Shown here: in pieces, positions 17,931 through 26,512 of the stretch
Layout of the letters: every line of letters begins with the position of its first letter
Position numbering within the stretch: position 1 is the stretch's first letter
NCBI RefSeq assembly: GCF_006007885.1
Contig: NZ_VCRO01000003.1
Location: 310,001-374,000, forward strand
Direction of reading: 5' to 3'
DNA length: 64,000 nt
DNA from: Alteribacter natronophilus
GTDB lineage: Bacteria; Bacillota; Bacilli; Bacillales; Salisediminibacteriaceae
Made by a program: the position numbers and the translations under genes
The notes under the pieces: model-generated
What the model was told of the DNA's origin: nothing
The model's input: the letters and a program-made list of their open reading frames with translations, nothing else
Database searches by the model: none

Positions 17931-18004
17931 GGGATCTCCTCCTTGTTTCTGTTTGACCGTTCATAATATTTTTTGATCATTTTCAAAACCTCTGTTCCGT
18001 GCAG

Positions 18005-19033
18005 TTATTTAAACTGCGAAAGAAAACGGACATCGTTTGTGTAGAAATGACGGATGTCGTCAATGCCGTAGCGAAGCATCGCCAGACGCTCAACACCCAT
18101 ACCAAAGGCAAATCCTGAATACACTTCCGGGTCGAAGCCGCCCATTTTAAGTACGTTCGGGTGAACCATTCCGGTACCAAGCACCTCAATCCAGCCGGTC
18201 TGTTTACATGTGCGGCACCCTTCCCCGCCGCAGATCGCACAGGAAATATCGAGCTCAGCCGACGGCTCTGTGAATGGGAAAAAGCTTGGGCGAAGACGGA
18301 TTTCACGGTCCTCACCGAAGTAATTTTTCACAAATGTCTCCAGTACCCCTTTCAGGTCGCTCATACGGATGTTTTTGTCCACCATGAGTCCTTCAATCTG
18401 CATAAACTGGTGGGAGTGGGTCGCATCATCCTCATCGCGGCGGTATACTTTCCCCGGGCAGATAATTTTGACCGGCCCCTTGCCTTCGTGTTTTTCCATC
18501 GTTCTGGTCTGTACCGGAGATGTCTGTGTACGCAGAAGCAGATCCGGGGTAATGAAAAACGTATCCTGCATGTCACGGGCAGGGTGGTCTTTCGGAAGGT
18601 TCAGGGATTCAAAGTTGTAGTAATCGGTTTCCACTTCAGGACCTTCGGCTACGGTAAAGCCCATCCCGATAAAGATATCTTCAAGTGTCTCGGTCACGCT
18701 CGTGAGCGGGTGACGGTTGCCGCGGCGGACGGGGCGCGCCGGCAGTGTGACATCAATGCTTTCCTCTTTAAGCTTTCGGTCAAGTTCCTCCTGCTCGAGG
18801 CGGGCTTCTTTTTCTTCAATGGCGCTGGTGATGGCGTCCCTGACTTCGTTAGCCTTCTGGCCGACTTTCGGGCGCTCCTCGCCGGAGAGTTTGCCCATGC
18901 CTTTAAGAACCTCGGTAATTGGTCCTTTTTTTCCGAGATAGGAAACACGGACTTCTTTAAGATCTTTCAGGTCTTCTGCCCGGCTCACTTTTTCAAGTGC
19001 TTCCGCCTGCAGTTCTTCTAAACGGTCAATCAT
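18005..19033 (-). CDS. pheS: Phenylalanine-tRNA ligase alpha subunit
   Basis: A 342-residue catalytic subunit of PheRS: N-terminal coiled coil (residues 1-85), then class II core with motif 2/3 segments ([44 protein letters not shown]) and the C-terminal [19 protein letters not shown]. Charging of tRNA-Phe requires the PheT partner encoded downstream. The ATG follows GGAGGATCC. The T-box leader upstream indicates control by uncharged tRNA-Phe. Confidence 0.96.
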   Translation of the reverse strand: MIDRLEELQAEALEKVSRAEDLKDLKEVRVSYLGKKGPITEVLKGMGKLSGEERPKVGQKANEVRDAITSAIEEKEARLEQEELDRKLKEESIDVTLPARPVRRGNRHPLTSVTETLEDIFIGMGFTVAEGPEVETDYYNFESLNLPKDHPARDMQDTFFITPDLLLRTQTSPVQTRTMEKHEGKGPVKIICPGKVYRRDEDDATHSHQFMQIEGLMVDKNIRMSDLKGVLETFVKNYFGEDREIRLRPSFFPFTEPSAELDISCAICGGEGCRTCKQTGWIEVLGTGMVHPNVLKMGGFDPEVYSGFAFGMGVERLAMLRYGIDDIRHFYTNDVRFLSQFK

Positions 19034-19067
19034 ATTGGATCCTCCTTATTGATATAAATTAAACCTT

Positions 19068-19166
19068 CATGCCCTCTGCTTTCCGCAGGCTCGCGCTGAG
19101 CCTCCCCGGGAAGTGCACCTGCGGGGTGTCATCTGTCTCGCTTTCCTGCTGGAGTCTGCGGGCATT
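19068..19166. repeat. Extragenic GC-rich repeat, copy E
   Basis: About 100 bp with ends CATGCCC and GGGCATT and core GCTTTCCGCAGG...GAGCCTCCCCGGG...CTGCTGGAGTC, closely resembling the copy at 2606-2704. It lies inside the pheS leader transcript, between the T-box terminator and the pheS start. Confidence 0.75.
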
Positions 19167-19246
19167 TCGGGTTTGCTTTCATTTGTTCTTTTCCTTCATG
19201 CCTTTCGCTTTAGGGCGCTAAGTGCAGCAGCACGAAAACAGCCTAC

Positions 19247-19520
19247 AAAAAAGAGCCTTCTCCCTGAAAATAGGGACGAAGACTCGCGGTACCACCCTGA
19301 TTAGCAACGTTAATAACGTATACTCACTCATGCATTGTAACGGACAAACGTCCGGGCAGCCTTAACAGACGGAGGGTCTGTGTTCCGGTGCCAGCTCGGG
19401 AGTGAATTCAGCTGTGTCGCGCATAAAAATGCTTTCAGTCCGGGGCATTTTCTCCCTGCATGCTGACGCTCAGCTTACTGCTCTCCGTTATCGCTTTTCA
19501 TACTGTTTCAAATGTACGCC
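19247..19520 (-). promoter_or_regulatory. T-box riboswitch of pheST
   Basis: Minus strand. The conserved T-box AGGGTGGTACCGCG is at 19285-19298, followed by a terminator whose arms pair GTCTTCGTCCCT with AGGGAGAAGGC, then TTTTTT (19247-19290). A TTC triplet, the expected Phe specifier, occurs in GAATTCACT (complement of 19404-19406) upstream in the stem I region. Uncharged tRNA-Phe pairing with specifier and T-box would promote antitermination of pheST. The promoter end of the leader is approximate. Confidence 0.9.
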
Positions 19521-19590
19521 TTATTATAGCCTGTTTTACCGCTTCGCGCAAACGGATTTTCATTTCAAGCATCGCCCTGACAGGACCCTT

Positions 19591-20346
19591 TTATACCTGT
19601 TTCAGGTGATATACAAGAATTCCGCAGGCAACGCTCACGTTGAGGGATTCCGCTCCCCCATAGAGTGGAATATAGATGTTCTGATCAGTCTGTTCAAGCA
19701 GAGCCTCTTCGATCCCCTGGCCTTCGTTGCCCAGGATCAGGGCAAAATTCTCCTGAGGCTCAATGGCCGAATAGGTGCTGCCTTCAAGGGAGGTGCCGAA
19801 AACCGGTACTTTATTTTCCTGACAGAGGGTGACTGCCTCTCCGAGTTCCATCTTCTGAACCGGTATATGGAACACAGATCCCTGTGCAGCTCTCAGTACT
19901 TTACTGTTGTACGGGTCGGCAGTGCCTTCCGACAGGACAAGTCCGTTAATCCCTGCCGCATGGGCTGTCCGGATAATCGTCCCCAGGTTACCCGGATCCT
20001 GTATGCGGTCGAGAAACAGAAACTGGCCCTTTTCCAGAGGAATGTTCCGGTTCTCGGGAAGCTCGCATATGGCAGCAAAGCCCTGGGGTGTCTCCGTATC
20101 GGCAAGTTCCCTCATGACCCGGTCGGTCACTTCAACCGGTTTCACGTCTGCTGCTTTCCATTCTCTCGGCATTTCCTCCCCTTCACGGATGATCAGCTCT
20201 TTAAAGGGAACATTCGCTTTAAGAGCTTCCTCAATGAGATGACGGCCTTCTATAAAAAACAGGCTGCTTTTTTCCCGCCCCCGCTTCGTGTGCAGTTTTT
20301 TCCACGCTTTTACTTTCGCATTTTTCGGTGATTCAATTCGTTCCAT
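19591..20346 (-). CDS. SPOUT-family RNA 2'-O-methyltransferase (TrmH/SpoU type)
   Basis: A 251-residue methyltransferase with a short N-terminal substrate-binding domain and the knotted SPOUT domain. The three motifs are DRIQDPGNLGTIIRTAHAAG, ILGNEGQGIEEAL and IPLYGGAESLNVSVACGIL. It uses SAM to methylate ribose in rRNA or tRNA; the exact target is unknown. The position between pheS and sspI corresponds to ysgA of B. subtilis. It is oriented away from sspI. Confidence 0.88.
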   Translation of the reverse strand: MERIESPKNAKVKAWKKLHTKRGREKSSLFFIEGRHLIEEALKANVPFKELIIREGEEMPREWKAADVKPVEVTDRVMRELADTETPQGFAAICELPENRNIPLEKGQFLFLDRIQDPGNLGTIIRTAHAAGINGLVLSEGTADPYNSKVLRAAQGSVFHIPVQKMELGEAVTLCQENKVPVFGTSLEGSTYSAIEPQENFALILGNEGQGIEEALLEQTDQNIYIPLYGGAESLNVSVACGILVYHLKQV

Positions 20347-20482
20347 GATTGTCTCCTTTTTTCAGCCTGACGTTAATCATGCGCTTTATACATATATTTC
20401 TGCTCAACTTATCATACTACAAACGAGACTCCATCCAAAATGGACGGCCGTTTCGTGAATACGTGGAGAAAGGATGATCTTG

Positions 20483-20692
20483 ATGGGTTTTAATCTGCGC
20501 GGTGCCATTATGGATAATATCCAGGGCAGTGACGAGGAAAAAGTTGAAGCTACGATTCAGGATGCCATTCAGAGTAACGAGGAAAAAATGCTGCCCGGTC
20601 TTGGCGTTATGTTTGAAGTTTACTGGAAAAACGCAAGTGACCAGGAAAAACAGCAGGTTATTCAGCAGATTTCCAATGGACTTCAAAGGTAG
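20483..20692 (+). CDS. sspI: Small acid-soluble spore protein SspI
   Basis: A 69-residue minor SASP. The segment IQDAIQSNEEKMLPGLGVMF and following FEVYWKNA are diagnostic for SspI, which is made in the forespore under SigG. The ATG at 20483 was chosen because it gives MGFNLRGAI at the N-terminus, parallel to the B. subtilis protein; an ATT/ATG nine bases upstream is also in frame. Located between the SPOUT methylase and the M42 peptidase as in B. subtilis. It marks the host as a spore former. Confidence 0.9.
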   Translation: MGFNLRGAIMDNIQGSDEEKVEATIQDAIQSNEEKMLPGLGVMFEVYWKNASDQEKQQVIQQISNGLQR

Positions 20693-20694
20693 GA

Positions 20695-20726
20695 AAAAGG
20701 CCGGTGCTGGGAGCATCCGGCCTTTT
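20695..20726. terminator. Bidirectional terminator, sspI / M42 peptidase
   Basis: Stem AAAAGGCCGG...CCGGCCTTTT between the convergent ends of sspI and the M42 gene, with T tracts available on both strands. Confidence 0.85.
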
Positions 20727-20741
20727 GTCCTGTTTTATTCA

Positions 20742-21821
20742 TTACTCAAAAGTAATTTTATTTACTGTGTCGCGGTCGAGTTTTTTAATAACTTCCACAA
20801 TCAGCTTCACCGCGTTTTCAAAGTCATCACGATGGAGAATTCCTGCGTGGGTATGAATGTAGCGTGTAGCGATCGTAATCGACAGTGCCGGTACACCGTT
20901 GGCTGTCAGGTGGATTGCCCCTGAGTCCGTACCGCCGCCCGGAACGTAGTCAAACTGGTATGGAATTTCCTTTTCATCTGCAGTCCCTGTTACAAAGTCA
21001 CGGAGACCTTTGTGACTGACCATGGAAGCATCATACATAATAATCTGTGGACCGTCACCCATTTTCGCAAGAGCATCCTTGTCGGATACACCCGGTGTAT
21101 CACCGGCAATTCCAACGTCAACACCAAAGCCGATATCCGGCTGAATGTGGTGGGCTGACGTACGGGCACCGCGGAGACCAACTTCCTCCTGAACAGTTCC
21201 GACACCGTAAACTGTGTTCGGGTGCTCTTCATCTTTCAGGCGGCGCAGCACCTCAATGGCAATGGCACAGCCGATCCGGTTATCCCACGCTTTGGCCATA
21301 AGAAGTTTTTCGTTATTCATCACTGTGAATTCACAGACAGGAACAACGGAATCTCCTGGACGTACTCCGAACGACTCCGCTTCCTCACGGCTTGACGCTC
21401 CGATATCAATGTACATATCCTTTTTGTCCACACTCTTCTTCCGGGCTTCCGGAGGAAGAATATGCGGCGGCTTCGAACCGATGACACCAGGAACGTTCCC
21501 TTCTTTTGTCATTACCGTCACGCGCTGGGCGAGCATTACCTGCTCCCACCATCCACCGACAGTCTGGAACTTTACAAAACCTTTGTCATCGATATTTGTG
21601 ACCATAAATCCGATTTCATCCAGGTGCCCGGCTACCATGACTTTCGGTCCATCCGAAACAGAACCTGTTTTCTTTGCAATAAGACTTCCTAGGCCGTCAG
21701 TTTCGACTTCATCGGCAAACGGCGCAATGTGCTTTTTCATAACATCACGTGCTTCCCGCTCGTTTCCCGGGATTCCGTTGGCGTCAGTGAGCTCTTTGAG
21801 CATTTTAAGCGTTTGATCCAT
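20742..21821 (-). CDS. ysdC: M42 family metallopeptidase (YsdC-like)
   Basis: A 359-residue dinuclear-metal aminopeptidase of the glutamyl/deblocking type. Metal ligands and catalytic residues are visible: [36 protein letters not shown] (general-base Glu), GFGVDVG and [10 protein letters not shown]. Members form large tetrahedral dodecamers that degrade peptides in the cytoplasm; some were misnamed endoglucanase. The position between sspI and ysdB matches ysdC. Start ATG follows AGGGGG. Confidence 0.92.
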   Translation of the reverse strand: MDQTLKMLKELTDANGIPGNEREARDVMKKHIAPFADEVETDGLGSLIAKKTGSVSDGPKVMVAGHLDEIGFMVTNIDDKGFVKFQTVGGWWEQVMLAQRVTVMTKEGNVPGVIGSKPPHILPPEARKKSVDKKDMYIDIGASSREEAESFGVRPGDSVVPVCEFTVMNNEKLLMAKAWDNRIGCAIAIEVLRRLKDEEHPNTVYGVGTVQEEVGLRGARTSAHHIQPDIGFGVDVGIAGDTPGVSDKDALAKMGDGPQIIMYDASMVSHKGLRDFVTGTADEKEIPYQFDYVPGGGTDSGAIHLTANGVPALSITIATRYIHTHAGILHRDDFENAVKLIVEVIKKLDRDTVNKITFE

Positions 21822-21910
21822 TGTTTTACCCCCTGTTATTGTTAAAAAATTATGTATCTTTCCACACCTCAGTATAACGTGTTTCTATGCGCGGGACAAT
21901 TATCAGGACT

Positions 21911-22411
21911 TTAATACCCTTTCCTCTGACGTTCATAATTCACTTCATTTTTTTTCAGGTAGGCATTTTCCACCTCTTCCCCGGAAAAGCCGAGTGCACT
22001 TCCAAGAGCGGTGTAACTGTCAAAAAAGCGGGTGTACGCTTCCCGGGTTCGGGTCTGACGCACACTTTCAACGGCCTGAATAACGGAATTAAACCGGTCT
22101 GCAAGTGCCTCGCCGCTTTCACTTTCCGCCTGGCGGTAAGTACGGCCGGTATCGTCATCAAAGCCGAGTTCGATGCCGATGGACATGAGAAAATGGACTC
22201 CGTCCACATATTCTTCAAGGATGACTTCTTGTGGAGAAGGCGGTTTACTGCTCCAGAATTTAAAACAGCGGGTTTCATTGGCCAGCTCGCCCAGCTCCAC
22301 ATGAAATGCGAGAAATTTTCTGTCGAGGAGATCCTCGTCTGCGAGCCCCTTTGATTGCTCGATATGTCTGTCGAGTGCTTTTTGCATTTCAAATAATCGG
22401 GTAAAGGTCAT
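21911..22411 (-). CDS. All-alpha dUTP diphosphatase-like protein
   Basis: A 166-residue helical NTP pyrophosphatase. Two metal-binding motifs are apparent, VELGELANETRCFKFW (ExxE) and EEYVDGVHFLMSIG, as in dimeric dUTPases. The likely reaction is dUTP to dUMP plus pyrophosphate, keeping uracil out of DNA. AAAGGAG precedes the ATG. It is not part of the B. subtilis gene order here but such genes are common at this locus in other Bacillaceae, to my recollection. A related dNTP specificity is possible. Confidence 0.8.
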   Translation of the reverse strand: MTFTRLFEMQKALDRHIEQSKGLADEDLLDRKFLAFHVELGELANETRCFKFWSSKPPSPQEVILEEYVDGVHFLMSIGIELGFDDDTGRTYRQAESESGEALADRFNSVIQAVESVRQTRTREAYTRFFDSYTALGSALGFSGEEVENAYLKKNEVNYERQRKGY

Positions 22412-22459
22412 TTATCATGTACTCCTTTTGCAGTATTTCGGATGAAATCACATTTATTT

Positions 22460-22486
22460 TGAAACCTTACAGTAGAACGGAACGTA
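22460..22486 (+). promoter_or_regulatory. Putative SigW promoter of ysdB
   Basis: TGAAAC at 22460-22465 and CGTA at 22483-22486 with a 17 bp spacer, matching SigW-type ECF promoters (TGAAAC, about 16-17 bp, CGTA). B. subtilis ysdB is assigned to the SigW envelope-stress regulon, which supports the call. Confidence 0.6.
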
Positions 22487-22573
22487 GAACAATACAACGA
22501 CTGCCCTGGGACTGCCGGTAAAACCTGCAGATGCAGGGCCGGATTTACGCTTTAAAAGAGGGAGAGATCACTC

Positions 22574-22966
22574 ATGTTTACCGTGATACTATTTCGCATC
22601 CTGCTCCTCATTGCCGTCAGTATCCTCGTATTCAGTGTCATAAAGTATATAATCGACCCTCGCCGCAAGCTTGAGGTCGCTCACAGACGCGGGGGCTTTC
22701 ACTTTCTCGATGATTCGGAAAATGTCCGTCGGAACTTTCTCCTTACCTACAGGTACGTAATGTTTGAGGGTGAAAAATACCTCGGGACGGTGGATGATTC
22801 CTTTGACGTAACCTCGGTCACCGTCTGGACGGAGGAAACAGACAAGCTGAAAGGACTCAGCAAAACAGATTTCCTGTTCATAGAAAAAGAAATTTCGATC
22901 CGCTATCCGAATGCGAAGATCGAATGGCGCAGTCCGATTAAGGAGCTGCTGAAAAAAATGAATTGA
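22574..22966 (+). CDS. ysdB: SigW-regulon protein YsdB
   Basis: A 130-residue protein with one N-terminal membrane helix (FRILLLIAVSILVFSVIKYI) and a soluble C-terminal domain (HFLDDSENVRRNFLLTYRYV ... TVWTEETDKL). Function is unknown. Similarity and position (before ysdA in B. subtilis) identify it as YsdB. GGGAGAG precedes the ATG, and a SigW-like promoter lies about 90 bp upstream. In this genome an eight-gene operon has been inserted between ysdB and ysdA. Confidence 0.85.
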   Translation: MFTVILFRILLLIAVSILVFSVIKYIIDPRRKLEVAHRRGGFHFLDDSENVRRNFLLTYRYVMFEGEKYLGTVDDSFDVTSVTVWTEETDKLKGLSKTDFLFIEKEISIRYPNAKIEWRSPIKELLKKMN

Positions 22967-22970
22967 TTTT

Positions 22971-23011
22971 AACCCGGAAGGCTCCATCTGGAACAGCCTT
23001 GCGGGTTTTTT
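22971..23011 (+). terminator. Rho-independent terminator of ysdB
   Basis: Arms AACCCGgAAGGCT and AGCCTTgCGGGTT followed by TTTTTT, starting just after the stop codon. Confidence 0.85.
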
Positions 23012-23049
23012 GTCCGTGTGTCGTCACAGGACCTCCCCGTGTGATGGGG

Positions 23050-23276
23050 CTGGGACAGAAGTGCGGAGACAGAAGAAAATCGGAACAGTCAAAATGGGCT
23101 GCAGATAAACGTTCCTGAAATATACGCCACTTTCCGCGGGAAGCGGCTGAGCCTCCGCGTGCTTCGCCCTGCGGGGTCTCACCTGCGCTTTTCCTCCCGC
23201 AGGAGTCGGCGAATATTTCAACCGCCTGACAGCTTTTTGTTCGGATTCTCGTCAAAACACTTTCCTTATGTTCCAG
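23050..23276. repeat. Extragenic GC-rich repeat, copy A (full length, 227 bp)
   Basis: Bounded by imperfect inverted ends CTGGGACAGAAGTG and CACTTTCCTTATGTTCCAG. The core 23130-23220 has nested palindromes (CCGCGGGAAGCGGCT; TCCTCCCGCAGGAGTC). It aligns along its whole length with copy B at 42862-43091. It sits directly between ysdB and the inserted operon. The rest of 22967-23309 shows no gene. Confidence 0.85.
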
Positions 23277-23309
23277 TGTCCCCTGCCCCGCAGAAACCGC
23301 ACTCCACTG

Positions 23310-24740
23310 CTAACGGAACCACTTTACGAACTTCCGGGTGACCTGTGGGATCCATCCGCTGAACAGGCGCTTTCGCCAGTACTCGTCCGCAGCTTTGGAC
23401 ACGATTTCACCTCTGGCCGGATACGGCTGAATCACACTTGATATATCTTTCAGTCTGTGGCCGTGATGCTTTGCAAAGACGATCTGCTGCATCCAGTCAC
23501 CGGCGGATGTTCCGATCGCATGAGCACCGAGAATAAAGCCTTTTTTGTCGGTAATGATTTTCACGAATGCATCTTTATCCCTTTCAGCGATGAAGCGGTC
23601 CACCTCGTCTCCCTGAACCTTGTAGACGTGAATTTCATCCTGATACTGGTCACGTGCCTGTTTCTCGGTCAGCCCGAGATGGAAGACTTCCGGATCTGTA
23701 TAGATCACGTAGGGAAAGTGGGTGTAGTCCGTGTGCCTGCGAAGACCGAAAAGGGCATTGGCTACAATACTTTTCCCCTCCATTCCCGCTGCATGGGTAA
23801 ATGGATATGTGCCGGTTACATCTCCGCAGGCATAAATGTTTTTCATGGTAGTCTGCATTTTTCCGTTTACTTTGATGCTTCCATCCTCCAGTTCAACCTC
23901 CGCGTGCTGCAGATTCAGATTCTCCACATTTGCCTTTCTGCCGGCAGCAATAAGGAGGGCATCACATACAAGAACCTCGCTTCCGTTGTCCTGATCCTCG
24001 GCTGTAAGACGAAGTTCGCCACCGTCTCTCCGCGCTTTCGTAATTTTTGCTGAAAAGATAAACCGGATTTCCTCAGACAGTTTCCGCCTTGCATGGTCAC
24101 GGATTTCCCATTCTTCCCGGTCCATAAGGTCAGGAGAGTGATCTACTACGGTAACCTGTGAGCCGAACCGTGCCATGGCCTGGGCAAGTTCAATCCCTAC
24201 AGGACCCGAGCCGATCACCACAAGACGTTCAGGTATTTCATCAAGAGAAAAAATCGTTTCATTTGTATAGTAAGGCACATTTTCGAGCCCCTCGATTGGG
24301 GGAATGGCAGGTCGCGAGCCCGTGGCAATTACGATACGCGTGCCGTAAATGGTCTCGTTTCCATCTATGGAAACTTCATGTCTGGAACGGAATGCAGCAA
24401 ACCCCTTATATTCATCAATACCCAGTGACCGGAGACGCTCCCGGCTGTCGTGGGGCTGAATTTCTCCGATCGCCGCCTCAACCCTTCTTTTCACGGCACT
24501 GAAATCCATCTTTCCTCCAAGGGAAAAACCGAATTCCCCTGCAGCCCGCCTCGCATGGTAGATCTCTTTGGCTGCCTTTATATAGGTTTTTGAAGGAACG
24601 CACCCATAATGAAGACAGTCCCCGCCAGGCTCCTCATCTTTCTCAATGAGAGCAACTTCTGCTCCGAACTGAGCGGAACCGATGGCAGCAGTCAGGCCGC
24701 CGGATCCTCCGCCAATTACGATCAGATCATACTTCTTCAT
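23310..24740 (-). CDS. FAD-dependent pyridine nucleotide-disulfide oxidoreductase (mercuric reductase/lipoamide dehydrogenase type)
   Basis: A 476-residue flavoprotein with an N-terminal FAD Rossmann motif (LIVIGGGSGGLTAA), the redox disulfide in GGDCLHYGCVPSK, an NAD(P)H motif (VVIGSGPVGIELAQAMARFG), the second FAD motif YACGDVTGTYPFTHAA, and a dimerisation domain. It resembles mercuric reductase without the heavy-metal-associated domain, and it lacks the C-terminal cysteine pair used for Hg(II). The C-terminal His-containing motif reads FAKHHGHRL rather than the usual HxHPT-type segment, so the physiological disulfide substrate is open. The ATG at 24738-24740 follows GGAGG and overlaps the preceding gene by 14 bp. 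Last gene of the ynj-like operon. Confidence 0.85.
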   Translation of the reverse strand: MKKYDLIVIGGGSGGLTAAIGSAQFGAEVALIEKDEEPGGDCLHYGCVPSKTYIKAAKEIYHARRAAGEFGFSLGGKMDFSAVKRRVEAAIGEIQPHDSRERLRSLGIDEYKGFAAFRSRHEVSIDGNETIYGTRIVIATGSRPAIPPIEGLENVPYYTNETIFSLDEIPERLVVIGSGPVGIELAQAMARFGSQVTVVDHSPDLMDREEWEIRDHARRKLSEEIRFIFSAKITKARRDGGELRLTAEDQDNGSEVLVCDALLIAAGRKANVENLNLQHAEVELEDGSIKVNGKMQTTMKNIYACGDVTGTYPFTHAAGMEGKSIVANALFGLRRHTDYTHFPYVIYTDPEVFHLGLTEKQARDQYQDEIHVYKVQGDEVDRFIAERDKDAFVKIITDKKGFILGAHAIGTSAGDWMQQIVFAKHHGHRLKDISSVIQPYPARGEIVSKAADEYWRKRLFSGWIPQVTRKFVKWFR

Positions 24741-25422
24741 CACCTTCCTCCTTTCTTTTATAAGTATCGTTTTCTGAGGTAAGTCCGAGCATCTGTCTGA
24801 CTTTTTCCCTGAATAACAACGGCACAAGCATAACAATTACAAACAGACTGCCTGCAAAAATCCAGGTACCGGCTCCTCCGTCCACAAAGCTCGATCCAAG
24901 ATAGGTGTAGGCAAATACACCGGGAATCATTCCGAGGGCGGTTGCTGTAATAAAAGGAATGAACCGGACTTTCGAAACGCCTGCCGCATAGCTGATTAAA
25001 TCAAAGTTAAATACCGGGATCATCCTGAGTGTCAGAACATAGAAGAATCCCCGTTTCTCCAGCTGGTTCTGTATTTTTTTATAACGCCCCTTCCACTCTT
25101 TTCCGGCAATATTTTTCCCGAGATACCTGGCTGTTATAAATGCCAGAGCGGCACTCCCGGATGCTCCGATCAGTGTATACAGCGTGCCGGCTGCCGGGCC
25201 GAAAGCCAGACCGCCGGCGATGGACAGGACAGAAGCGGGAAAAAGAATAAGCGGCCGCAGAGTATAAAGAAGGATATAAATTACCGGACTGAACAAGCCG
25301 AATGACAAAATCCATTCCCTGATTTCTTCGGGACTCACCTGAAGTACTTCCCGGTTCAGAAAGTACATTCCGCCCAATGCTGCAGCGATACAGAAAATAA
25401 TGAAGACTTTCTTTCTGGACAA
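24727..25422 (-). CDS. TVP38/TMEM64 (DedA-like) membrane protein
   Basis: A 231-residue protein with about five to six hydrophobic segments. It carries the family signatures YILLYTLRPLILFPASVLSI, AGGLAFGPAAGTLYTLIGA and the re-entrant-loop region RYLGKNIAG. It resembles E. coli YdjX/YdjZ, which are encoded next to ynjABCDEF. It starts with TTG (complement of 25420-25422) behind AGGTGATG, right after the corrected end of the upstream FAD oxidoreductase. Substrate unknown; the superfamily includes lipid scramblases and flippases and has been linked to selenite handling in one bacterium. Confidence 0.8.
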   Translation of the reverse strand: MSRKKVFIIFCIAAALGGMYFLNREVLQVSPEEIREWILSFGLFSPVIYILLYTLRPLILFPASVLSIAGGLAFGPAAGTLYTLIGASGSAALAFITARYLGKNIAGKEWKGRYKKIQNQLEKRGFFYVLTLRMIPVFNFDLISYAAGVSKVRFIPFITATALGMIPGVFAYTYLGSSFVDGGAGTWIFAGSLFVIVMLVPLLFREKVRQMLGLTSENDTYKRKEEGDEEV

Positions 25423-25428
25423 TGGTCA

Positions 25429-26512
25429 TCACCTGCACTGTATGGTTTTCATAAACCTGCGGTCGATTCTGTTCTTCAGCATCCAGGCCCACCTGCCGTG
25501 AACTGCCCTCCCCCCCGTAGAGGAGGAGCCCCCTTTGGCCACCTGTCGATAGAATTGCAAGATAGCGTTTCTGAGCTTCGAATGATTTTAGTGTGTTTCC
25601 GGCCGCGCGGGCAACCAGGTTATCGTAGAGAACCGGAGCCTGACGTACCGCATAAACACCGTTTTTCGGAAGTTCCGGGCTCGTCTCCAGTGTGACACAG
25701 TCACCTGCACCGAATATATCGGGATCCTCTAATGACTGAAGGGAGTCAGTGACGAGGAGAAAGCCCTTCCCGTCAGTTTTCAGTCCACTTCCTTCAGCAA
25801 GAGGATGGGCTTTCGGTCCCGTAAGCCAGAGCAGGTCACTGAAAGGCACTGAACCCCTGACTGTTTCCACCGTTTCTGCTGTCACTTTCCGTGCCGGTGT
25901 CTTTTCCAGGAGACGGATCGGCTTTTCTGCCATCAGCCGCCGCACTTTTCCCCCTGCTTTTTCACTGAAAGAAAGAACATCTTCCTTAGTCAGGAGCGTC
26001 ACCTGCTCGGAGGTGTAATCGTATTTTGTCCGCCATGCGGCGAGGGAAAAAGCGAGCTCCACTCCGGCTGCCCCTCCCCCGGCGATCACCGGGAAATCTG
26101 CCTTCCTCAGTTTTTGAACCGTTTCCGGGAACATGAAGTTCGGCTTTAAACTCAGGCTGTGCTCACCTGCTCCCGGAATGCTGTCATCTGCAAGTGAGCC
26201 TGTATTCAGGCTGACAAGATCATAGGGGAGAGGACCACTGCCTGTGATTACCTGTTTACCCGCACGGTCAATCTGCTCTGCCGCCGCCCTGATGAACGTT
26301 ACACCATTCTGCCTGCAGAAGGATGCAAGATCGATTCTGATCTCTTCTTTCCTGTAAAGCCCTTCTGTATAACCGGAAAACATTCCGGAATAATACTGAA
26401 AATCGTCTGCTGAAACAAGTGTGCATGCAAGTCCCGGTGGCTTTTCCTTCCCGAGTCTTTTCACGACCCCAAGATGCGCATGCCCACCGCCAATGAGAAC
26501 AATGCGGGTCAT
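25429..26512 (-). CDS. FAD-dependent oxidoreductase like the N-terminal domain of SelD fusions; frameshifted
   Basis: About 360 residues once corrected. The start MTRIVLIGGGHAHLGVVKRLG matches the NADH-dehydrogenase-like family found fused to selenophosphate synthetase or standing alone. Other blocks are VIAGGGAAGVELAFSLAAW and IFGAGDCVTLE. The reading frame breaks at a seven-G run (complement of 25510-25516). Removing one G restores RAVHGRWAWMLKNRIDRRFM, a strongly conserved C-terminus, and a TGA at 25429-25431. As written, the frame instead runs antifamily sequence over the next gene to 25079. The cause could be a sequencing error, a mutation or slippage-based variation. ATGA overlap with the upstream gene. 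Confidence 0.8.

Noticed and set aside
23050-23276. IS element or transposase remnant
   Set aside because: No coding sequence resembling a transposase; the segment is a non-coding repeat found in several intergenic places.
23310-24740. Mercury resistance (merA)
   Set aside because: No heavy-metal-associated domain, no C-terminal cysteine pair, and no merR or merT nearby; only the general disulfide oxidoreductase fold is supported.
25079-25428. C-terminal extension of the FAD oxidoreductase over the TVP38 gene
   Set aside because: The extension is an out-of-frame reading of the TVP38 N-terminus; the one-base-shifted frame gives the conserved family end.
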